Origin: J088 sp003695505 [NCBI: Candidatus Dadabacteria bacterium]
Lineage (GTDB): Bacteria; J088
Length of the DNA: 6,039 nucleotides
Assembly: GCA_003695505.1 (NCBI GenBank)
Contig: RFIY01000232.1
Coordinates: 1 to 6,039, forward strand
Direction of reading: 5' to 3'
The notes under the pieces were generated by a model. That model saw only the letters and a program-made list of their open reading frames with translations, was not told the DNA's origin and ran no database searches. Shown here one piece after another: positions 1 to 4,465 of this stretch; position 1 is the stretch's first letter, and the number at the start of each line of letters is the position of its first letter. The position numbers were made by a program, and so were the translations under genes.

Positions 1-774
1 CTGATCCTGAACCTCAAACAGGTCCGCCTGAAGATGCATGGTGAAGGACCGGAAGAACTGCTGCTCGAGGTGTCGGGCCCTGGCGTCGCAACCGCCGCTG
101 ACTTCGAGGGGAGCTCGAACGTCGAGGTTCTGAACCCGGACTTTGTCATCGCGCATATCGGTGAAGGGGGAACGCTCAAGATTCGCGCCATTGTCGAGGC
201 GGGGCGCGGATTTGTCCCGGCAGAAGAGAACAAGAACCCCGACTGGCCCATCGGCCGGATCGCGGTCGACGCAATCTTCTCTCCGGTGCGCCGTGTCAAT
301 TTTGATGTGACCAATGCACGCGTAGGTCAGCGGACGGATTACGACAAACTCGTCCTCGAAATTGATACGGACGGCAGTGTGTCGCCGCTTGATGCGCTGG
401 CGATCGCCGCAGGGGTTCTGCAGGAACAGCTCGCGGTCTTTTCGGGCAGCATCGCGACGAGCGGTGCCGCAGAGTCCGTGTCCGGTTCGAGCTCTGTTGC
501 CGGGGCAATCAATCCGGTGTTCATGCGCGCGATTCGGGAGCTTGAACTGCAGAATCGCAGCATCAATAGCCTCGAAAGCGCGGGTATCTATTACCTTGGC
601 GATCTGGTGCAACTGTCTGATACCGAGTTGTCAGCGATCAAGAATCTCGGGCCAAAGAGCCAGGCCGAGATCAAGGAATTGCTCGATGAGCTCGGGCTGA
701 CGCTTGGTACGGCCATCGAGGGATGGCCGCCGCAGCAACTGGAACGTCCCGATCGCGAGACCGCGGAGGCATAG
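1..774 (+). CDS. rpoA: DNA-directed RNA polymerase subunit alpha, 3' part (5' end outside window)
   Basis: The alpha subunit forms a dimer that scaffolds assembly of beta and beta' and contacts upstream promoter DNA and activators. The open frame runs from base 1 to the TAG at 772-774 and gives 257 residues. Compared with the 329-residue E. coli protein, about 80 N-terminal residues lie outside the window. Visible are the second half of the N-terminal domain (GRGFVPAEENK, PIGRIAVDAIFSPV, ARVGQRTDYDKLVLEI), a Ser/Ala/Gly-rich linker around fragment residues 150-170, and the C-terminal domain ending in EGWPP. The DNA-contacting arginine of the C-terminal domain (R265 in E. coli) is kept in NRSINSL (codon 556-558), with the equivalent Asn three residues on. 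NLGPKSQAEIK matches the second helix-hairpin-helix segment. rplQ follows after 3 nt, the usual alpha-operon order. Family identity is certain; only the 5' truncation limits the call. Confidence 0.98.
   Translation: MILNLKQVRLKMHGEGPEELLLEVSGPGVATAADFEGSSNVEVLNPDFVIAHIGEGGTLKIRAIVEAGRGFVPAEENKNPDWPIGRIAVDAIFSPVRRVNFDVTNARVGQRTDYDKLVLEIDTDGSVSPLDALAIAAGVLQEQLAVFSGSIATSGAAESVSGSSSVAGAINPVFMRAIRELELQNRSINSLESAGIYYLGDLVQLSDTELSAIKNLGPKSQAEIKELLDELGLTLGTAIEGWPPQQLERPDRETAEA
765..769 (+). promoter_or_regulatory. Shine-Dalgarno site of rplQ inside the rpoA 3' end
   Basis: GGAGG ends 8 nt before the ATG at 778. It lies within the last codons of rpoA, so L17 is probably translated by ribosomes finishing alpha or re-initiating there. 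It supports the ATG at 778 as the start. Confidence 0.75.
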
Positions 775-777
775 ACG

Positions 778-1392
778 ATGCAGCACAACAAAAAAGGACG
801 TCGGCTCGGACGGCGTCCGGATCATCGCGTCGCAATGATTCGGAACCTGACCCTGAGCCTGATCGAACACGAGCGGATCGAAACGACCGTGCCGCGCGCG
901 AAGGAGATTCGTCGTTTTGCCGAGCGTCTGGTCACCTATGCAAAACGTGGAGATCTTCATGGTCGTCGCCTGATCATCCGTCGCCTGGGCAACCAGCCGG
1001 AGGCCGCAGCCAAGTTGATCGATGAGATCGCCCCGCGTTTCGAGAAGCGTCAGGGCGGCTATACCCGCGTACTCAAGACGGGGTTCCGTCGCGGCGATGC
1101 GGCACCGACGGCGTTGATCGAATGGGTCGAGGAAGAACTGCCGGTTCGCAAGAAGAAACGCCCGAAGAAGGCGGCCGAAACGCAAGCTGCTCCGTCAGAA
1201 GCCGAAGACGTTGCCGACGACGAAGCAGCACAGGAACAGGGCATCCCGGAAGAAGCGGAAGCCGATGTTACTGAGGCTGCAACTGAAGGCGCCGCAGAAG
1301 CTGCTGAGGCGTCCGCAGGCGAAGATGCAACCGAAGCGGATCAGGACGCTCCGGAACCAGATGCCGAGGATTCCGACAAAGCGTCGGAATAA
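778..1392 (+). CDS. rplQ: 50S ribosomal protein L17 with a long acidic C-terminal extension
   Basis: L17 is a component of the large ribosomal subunit near the exit-tunnel side. The first ~125 residues are a canonical bacterial L17: the start MQHNKKGRRLGRRPDHR, then RNLTLSLIEHERIETTVPRAKEIR, and a core ending at GGYTRVLKTGFRRGDAAPTALIEWV. After a basic stretch (RKKKRPKK, residues 124-131) comes a tail to residue 204. It is made almost wholly of Ala, Glu and Asp: by hand count about 27 acidic and 23 Ala residues in 74, with few lysines. Bacterial L17 is usually about 120-130 residues, so this copy is roughly 75 longer. The tail reads in frame with no sign of a frameshift and should be disordered. 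Start chosen from the family N-terminus and the GGAGG at 765-769. The function of the tail is unknown. Confidence 0.97.
   Translation: MQHNKKGRRLGRRPDHRVAMIRNLTLSLIEHERIETTVPRAKEIRRFAERLVTYAKRGDLHGRRLIIRRLGNQPEAAAKLIDEIAPRFEKRQGGYTRVLKTGFRRGDAAPTALIEWVEEELPVRKKKRPKKAAETQAAPSEAEDVADDEAAQEQGIPEEAEADVTEAATEGAAEAAEASAGEDATEADQDAPEPDAEDSDKASE
1370..1390 (+). other. Perfect inverted repeat over the rplQ stop codon
   Basis: ATTCCGAC (1370-1377) and GTCGGAAT (1383-1390) form an 8-bp stem with a 5-nt loop. The stem takes in the last rplQ codons and the first base of the TAA stop. No T-run follows, so this is not a standard intrinsic terminator. It could protect a 3' end, slow ribosomes at the stop, or be a partial termination or processing site at the end of the alpha operon. 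It may also be a chance result of the repetitive tail codons. Confidence 0.45.
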
Positions 1393-1421
1393 CTGGCCTT
1401 CCCGCGGTTGCATGCCAGCCA

Positions 1422-2594
1422 ATGAAACTGAGCGCCCGAGTCGAACGCATCCAGCCGTCATTGACGCTTGCCATTACGGCGCAAGCCAAGGCACTTCGTG
1501 CCGCCGGGAAGGATGTCGTCAGTTTCGCGGCAGGGGAACCGGATTTTCCGACGCCTGCGCCCATTTGTGAGGCTGCGATCGAGGCGATCCGGGCAGGGCA
1601 CACGCGCTACACGCCGGTTGACGGAATCCCACAGCTCAAGGACGCGATTCGCGAGCGGTACGTTCGCGAACACGGTCTGCAGTGGGACGCCGATCAGGTC
1701 GCGGTCACCGTCGGCGGCAAGCAGGCGCTATTCAATCTGATTCTGGCCGGTGTCGACCATGGCGATGGGGTGCTGATCCCGGCACCTTACTGGGTGAGTT
1801 ATCCCGACCAGGTCAAAGTGGCAGGGGGGGAGCCCCAGTTCGTACCGACTCACGTTGAGCACGGTTTCGAATTGCAACCAGACGATCTTGAGGCTGCGAT
1901 TCGGCCAAATTCCAAAGTGCTGATCCTGACGACACCGTCGAACCCGACAGGGGCCGCGATTGGCGCCCCGGCTTTGAAGTCGATCGCTGAAATTTGCGAG
2001 CGCCATGGCATCTGGATCATCAGCGACGAAATCTATGAAAAGCTGGTGTACGATGATTTCCGCCATGTGAGCATTGCATCGGTGAGCGACTACGCACGGG
2101 AACATACCGTTATCGTGAACGGCGCCAGCAAGGCGTATGCGATGACCGGCTGGCGGATTGGCTACATGGCAGGCCCGCGCGACTGGGTACGGGCAGCCGT
2201 AAAGCTCCAGGGGCAGAGTACATCGAATCCGACGTCGATCGGGCAGTATGCCACCATAGCGGCGCTCAATCTGCCCGCGGAGACGCTCGAAACCATGCGT
2301 ACGACCTTCGAACGGCGCCGGAACCTGATCTGCGGACTCCTGAACGACATCGACGGCGTCAACTGCCCGGTTCCGCGCGGTGCGTTTTATGTGTTTCCTG
2401 ATGTGTCGGATGCGATTTCGGACCGTTTCGACTCGTCGTTTACGTTTGCCGAGCAACTTGTCGAGCAATGCCATGTTGCGGTTGTGCCGGGTGAAGGCTT
2501 TGGCGCCCCTGGACACATACGGCTGAGCTATGCCTGCAGCGACGACGATATTGAACGAGGCATCGCGCGCATCCGGGAGTTCCTCGGGAAATAG
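1422..2594 (+). CDS. Class I PLP-dependent aminotransferase, aspartate or aspartate/prephenate type
   Basis: The enzyme transfers an amino group between amino acids and 2-oxo acids in the cytosol, most likely aspartate with 2-oxoglutarate; some members of this branch also use prephenate for Tyr/Phe synthesis. At 390 residues it has the usual length. The N-terminus MKLSARVERIQPS with FAAGEPDFPTP fits the class Ib group. Visible active-site residues are Asn174 in SNPTG (173-177), Asp202 and Tyr205 in SDEIYE, the PLP Schiff-base Lys237 in NGASKAYAMTGWRIGY, the phosphate-binding Arg245, and Arg367 in GHIRLSY for the substrate carboxylate. Lys100 in VGGKQALFN matches a residue linked to dicarboxylate recognition in class Ib enzymes. 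The ATG is fixed by the family N-terminus, yet no clear Shine-Dalgarno precedes it. It lies 29 nt after rplQ with no obvious promoter or T-run terminator between. The exact substrate cannot be settled from sequence, so no symbol is given. Confidence 0.93.
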   Translation: MKLSARVERIQPSLTLAITAQAKALRAAGKDVVSFAAGEPDFPTPAPICEAAIEAIRAGHTRYTPVDGIPQLKDAIRERYVREHGLQWDADQVAVTVGGKQALFNLILAGVDHGDGVLIPAPYWVSYPDQVKVAGGEPQFVPTHVEHGFELQPDDLEAAIRPNSKVLILTTPSNPTGAAIGAPALKSIAEICERHGIWIISDEIYEKLVYDDFRHVSIASVSDYAREHTVIVNGASKAYAMTGWRIGYMAGPRDWVRAAVKLQGQSTSNPTSIGQYATIAALNLPAETLETMRTTFERRRNLICGLLNDIDGVNCPVPRGAFYVFPDVSDAISDRFDSSFTFAEQLVEQCHVAVVPGEGFGAPGHIRLSYACSDDDIERGIARIREFLGK

Positions 2595-2674
2595 GGCGGC
2601 AGAGGCCGCAGGGGACGTGGCCGTTGTCTGGTTGATGAACAGGGTCGAATGATCGTTGCGGACGGCTCTTGCGC

Positions 2675-2687
2675 TGTCTGACAGACA
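2675..2687 (+). promoter_or_regulatory. 13-bp palindrome, possible activator site
   Basis: TGTCTG-A-CAGACA is a perfect 6-bp inverted repeat around one base. It lies about 173-185 bp upstream of the predicted sigma-54 start point, within the range used by bacterial enhancer-binding proteins. It contains the loose GT-N7-AC core known from NorR sites, but that core is too common to name a regulator. Confidence 0.3.
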
Positions 2688-2755
2688 TGGCGAAAACCTG
2701 TCCGCTGTTGCCCCGAGCCTGCCGCGGAGCCGGACATCCGCGCCGGCTGTGAAAA

Positions 2756-2777
2756 AATTGCAGAGTGCGCAGCAATT
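2756..2777 (+). promoter_or_regulatory. Dyad AATTGC-N10-GCAATT, candidate enhancer site
   Basis: Two perfect 6-bp half-sites have centres 16 bp apart, at roughly -104 to -83 from the predicted sigma-54 start. That distance and the dyad shape suit a dimeric sigma-54 activator. The half-site does not match one regulator well enough to name it. A DNA-level role is favoured over an RNA hairpin because it lies upstream of the start point. Confidence 0.4.
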
Positions 2778-2833
2778 GACGCTTTGCGGCGACGGTTTTC
2801 GTCACTCCAGACGGAGATTCTGTGTGGAATAAT

Positions 2834-2849
2834 TGGCACGACTCTTGCA
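2834..2849 (+). promoter_or_regulatory. Sigma-54 (RpoN) -24/-12 promoter
   Basis: TGGCACG (2834-2840), four bases, then TTGCA (2845-2849) matches the TGGCACG-N4-TTGC(A/T) consensus at every defined position. A T precedes it, as in the extended YTGGCACG form. The GG of the -24 element is at 2835-2836 and the GC of the -12 element at 2847-2848, in the required spacing. Transcription should start near 2860. Such promoters need an ATP-driven enhancer-binding activator, and candidate dyads lie upstream. No protein start follows closely; a terminator comes about 90 bp later, so the product is probably a small RNA. Confidence 0.85.
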
Positions 2850-2859
2850 GACGTTATCG

Positions 2860-2979
2860 CGACGCAGACGCCGGATCAGCGGGGAAACAGACGTTGGCCC
2901 CACCCCTCCCTCCCTCCTCGCTGCCCGCTGTCTGGCCAATGCGATCGGGTCTGGGCACTAAGGTGTCCAGACCTTTTTT
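2860..2979 (+). ncRNA. Candidate sigma-54-dependent small RNA, about 120 nt
   Basis: The call rests on a consensus -24/-12 promoter ending at 2849 and a strong intrinsic terminator at 2948-2979, on the same strand and with no gene between. The predicted RNA has three parts: a mostly open 5' segment, a stem with a CU-rich loop, and the terminator hairpin. In the middle part CG(T)TGGCC at 2892-2899 pairs with GGCCAA(T)G at 2934-2941 (8 bp including one G-U). It presents a 34-nt loop rich in C and U with three CCUCC copies at 2905, 2909 and 2913. A competing pairing, CAGCGGG (2877-2883) with CCCGCTG (2924-2930), is also perfect and would form a pseudoknot or a switch. Exposed CCUCC suggests base pairing with ribosome-binding sites. 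Known sigma-54-dependent sRNAs (Qrr, CrcZ, NrsZ, GlmY) set a precedent for the architecture; I see no sequence match to them. It could instead be an attenuated leader of the downstream operon. Confidence 0.65.
2948..2979 (+). terminator. Strong intrinsic (Rho-independent) terminator
   Basis: GGTCTGGGCAC (2948-2958) pairs with GTGTCCAGACC (2963-2973), giving 11 bp with a single G-U, closed by the 4-nt loop TAAG. It is followed at once by T6 (2974-2979) and then GTTTGT. This is close to an ideal terminator. It ends the predicted sRNA and would also stop any read-through from the aminotransferase. Confidence 0.92.
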
Positions 2980-3118
2980 GTTTGTAGTGGCTCGCAGGCT
3001 CTCTGATCCTGCCTGTCGCGGCGCGCAAGAGCGCTCATTGAAACAGATCAGTTGTTCCGGGCAGAACCGGCCCGTATTGGGCAGACGTCGACGCGCAGAA
3101 ATCGTCCGCAGTTTTTTG

Positions 3119-3180
3119 GGTGGGAGAGCGACGTGGGTGATGGATGGAAATCGGTCGCGTGGATTGTTCTCGCTCCCACC
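3119..3180 (+). other. Long inverted repeat in the operon leader
   Basis: GGTGGGAG (3119-3126) is perfectly complementary to CTCCCACC (3173-3180). After a 2-nt bulge the pairing continues for 3 bp (CGA at 3129-3131 with TCG at 3170-3172), leaving a 38-nt loop. It is not followed by a T-run, so it is not a terminator. It lies about 55-65 bp upstream of the ribosome-binding site and could be a leader RNA structure or a DNA-binding dyad, depending on where transcription starts. Confidence 0.4.
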
Positions 3181-3234
3181 ATCATGAACCTGTCACGTAT
3201 AGTAGAATAGTGATTCGCCATTCATTTTCTGGAC

Positions 3235-3240
3235 AGGAGG
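3235..3240 (+). promoter_or_regulatory. Shine-Dalgarno site that fixes the GTG start at 3248
   Basis: AGGAGG ends 7 nt before GTG 3248. This is optimal and decides for the GTG over internal ATGs. The N-terminus it gives (MDLSFTPEQE) is the family norm. Confidence 0.88.
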
Positions 3241-3247
3241 CCCGAAC

Positions 3248-4447
3248 GTGGATCTGTCGTTTACACCAGAGCAGGAAACCTTCCGCGAGGAAGTGCGCGC
3301 ATTCATTCAGGAGGCCATGCCGCCGCACATTCGTGAAAAGGCCGAGAAGAGCGGCCAGTTCACGATGGACGAGATCATGGAGTGGCACCGCATTCTGTAC
3401 AAGAAGGGCTGGGTCGCGCCGCACTGGCCCAAAGAATATGGTGGCGCCGGGTTTGATGCGGCACAGCGGTTTATTTTTACCGAAGAGATGGCGCTGGCCG
3501 GCGCGCCCGGACTCAGCCCGTTTGGCCTGTCCATGGTCGGTCCGCTGATCATGCATTTCGGCACGCCGGCGCAGAAAGAGCGCTTTCTGCCGAAGATCCT
3601 CAGCGGCGAAGAAGTCTGGTGCCAGGGCTATTCCGAACCCAACGCGGGCAGTGACCTGGCGTCGCTCAAGTGCAAGGCCGAGGACAAGGGCGACCACTTC
3701 GTCGTCAACGGGCAGAAGACCTGGACGACCTACGGCCAGTACGCCGACTGGATTTTTTGCCTGGTTCGCACGGATAGCAGTGGCAAGAAGCAGGAAGGCA
3801 TCAGCTTCTTGCTCATCGACATGAAAACCCCGGGCGTCAAGGTTGTGCCGATGCTGACGATCGGTGGTACGCCGGCGTTCTGCGACACCTATTTCGAGGA
3901 CGTCGAGGTCCCCAAAGAGAATCTGCTCGGGCCGCAAAACGGCGGCTGGACGCTGGCGAAGGCTTTGCTCGGTCATGAACGGACGATGATCGGCGGCACG
4001 GGACCGCTGCTGCGTTCGTTGAACAATCTCAAGCGGATCGCCGCGGAATGCCCGGACGGGCAGGGGCAGACGCTTGCCGACGACCCGAGCTGGCGTCGTC
4101 GCGCCGCCGCGCTGGAGATGCGCTACCGTGCCCATGAAATGGTTGTTCTCAAGCAGATTGCCGAGCAGCAGGCGGGGCGGCAGCCGGGGCCGGAGGCCTC
4201 GATCATGAAGATCGTCGGAACCACGCTTGGCCAGCAGATCGACGAGCTGACGATGGACACGATGGGACTCAACTCGTTGAACTGGTTCAATGATCCGCCG
4301 GCCGTGCCGCCATTGCAGGAATGGGTTGGATCCAACTTCTGCTACAACCGCGCAACGACCATCTTCGGTGGTTCGAACGAGATCCAGCGCAATATCATGG
4401 CCAAGATGCTGCTTGGTCTGCCGACGCTGAAATTCCAGGCAAGCTGA
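3248..4447 (+). CDS. Acyl-CoA dehydrogenase, large subunit (PimC-like)
   Basis: This flavoenzyme introduces the alpha,beta double bond into an acyl-CoA and passes electrons to electron-transfer flavoprotein. At 399 residues it has N-terminal helices (to ~120), a middle beta domain with CQGYSEPNAGSD (125-136) and the flavin-contacting QKTWTT (156-161), and a C-terminal helical domain. The catalytic Glu of medium-chain enzymes (in YEGT) is replaced by Gly374 in IFGGSNEIQR. Glu244 in LLGHERT lies where isovaleryl-CoA-type enzymes carry their base and is the likely catalyst. The sequence closely resembles the large subunit of pimeloyl-CoA dehydrogenase, and the small-subunit partner follows 18 nt later. 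Starts with GTG after a strong AGGAGG. The substrate could be a dicarboxyl-CoA, a branched acyl-CoA or a sterol or terpenoid side-chain CoA; sequence alone does not decide. An internal insertion (ECPDGQGQTLADDPSW, ~267-282) is typical of this long form. Confidence 0.93.
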   Translation: MDLSFTPEQETFREEVRAFIQEAMPPHIREKAEKSGQFTMDEIMEWHRILYKKGWVAPHWPKEYGGAGFDAAQRFIFTEEMALAGAPGLSPFGLSMVGPLIMHFGTPAQKERFLPKILSGEEVWCQGYSEPNAGSDLASLKCKAEDKGDHFVVNGQKTWTTYGQYADWIFCLVRTDSSGKKQEGISFLLIDMKTPGVKVVPMLTIGGTPAFCDTYFEDVEVPKENLLGPQNGGWTLAKALLGHERTMIGGTGPLLRSLNNLKRIAAECPDGQGQTLADDPSWRRRAAALEMRYRAHEMVVLKQIAEQQAGRQPGPEASIMKIVGTTLGQQIDELTMDTMGLNSLNWFNDPPAVPPLQEWVGSNFCYNRATTIFGGSNEIQRNIMAKMLLGLPTLKFQAS

Positions 4448-4453
4448 GCGAGC

Positions 4454-4458
4454 GGAGG
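4454..4458 (+). promoter_or_regulatory. Shine-Dalgarno site of the small dehydrogenase subunit
   Basis: GGAGG ends 7 nt before the ATG at 4466, inside the 18-nt gap between the two subunit genes. It supports this start and balanced co-translation. Confidence 0.85.
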
Positions 4459-4465
4459 AAACGAC

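Larger units (their letters stand above)
2595..2833 (+). other. Intergenic region upstream of the sigma-54 promoter
   Basis: No credible protein gene is seen here; short open frames lack ribosome sites and family features. It holds several inverted repeats without T-runs. GCGGC-N4-GCCGC (2596-2609) lies directly after the aminotransferase stop. AGCCGG-N9-CCGGCT spans 2728-2748. The dyads at 2675-2687 and 2756-2777 are listed separately. None is a clear intrinsic terminator for the aminotransferase transcript, so that end is unassigned. The position directly upstream of a -24/-12 promoter makes this the natural place for activator binding. Confidence 0.6.
2986..3247 (+). other. Leader/promoter region of the acyl-CoA dehydrogenase operon
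   Basis: This non-coding stretch between the terminator and the GTG start should contain the operon's own promoter. I see only weak -10-like hexamers (TATAGT at 3198-3203, TAGAAT at 3203-3208) without a convincing -35, so no promoter is assigned. Inverted repeats are present: CTGATC/GATCAG (3003-3008 and 3046-3051), GAGCGCTC (3029-3036), and the larger hairpin listed separately. A T6 run at 3112-3117 has only a weak 4-bp stem before it. Confidence 0.5.

Noticed and set aside
1728-2516. 262-codon minus-strand frame opposite the aminotransferase
   Set aside because: Antisense shadow of a complete aminotransferase with all catalytic motifs; no family features or ribosome site.
2596-2609. GCGGC-N4-GCCGC hairpin just after the aminotransferase stop, considered as a terminator
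   Set aside because: The stem is only 5 bp and no T-run follows. It could contribute to Rho-dependent or 3'-end processing, but nothing in the sequence supports a call.
2728-2748. AGCCGG-N9-CCGGCT inverted repeat as terminator of the aminotransferase transcript
   Set aside because: The arms are perfect, but an A-run rather than a T-run follows, so it lacks the signature of an intrinsic terminator on the + strand.
3082-3117. Possible second terminator before T6 at 3112-3117
   Set aside because: The only stem just upstream is 4 bp (GACG 3090-3093 with CGTC 3103-3106) and does not abut the T-run, so it is too weak to call.
2784-3187. Two overlapping + strand open frames in the intergenic region (2784-2987 and 2822-3187)
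   Set aside because: They run across the sigma-54 promoter and the terminator, have no Shine-Dalgarno, and their composition resembles no protein family. They do not look translated.
3175-3208. Sigma-70 promoter with TATAGT or TAGAAT as -10
   Set aside because: No acceptable -35 hexamer lies 16-18 bp upstream of either; the nearest TTG-type hexamer (TTGTTC, 3164-3169) is too far away.
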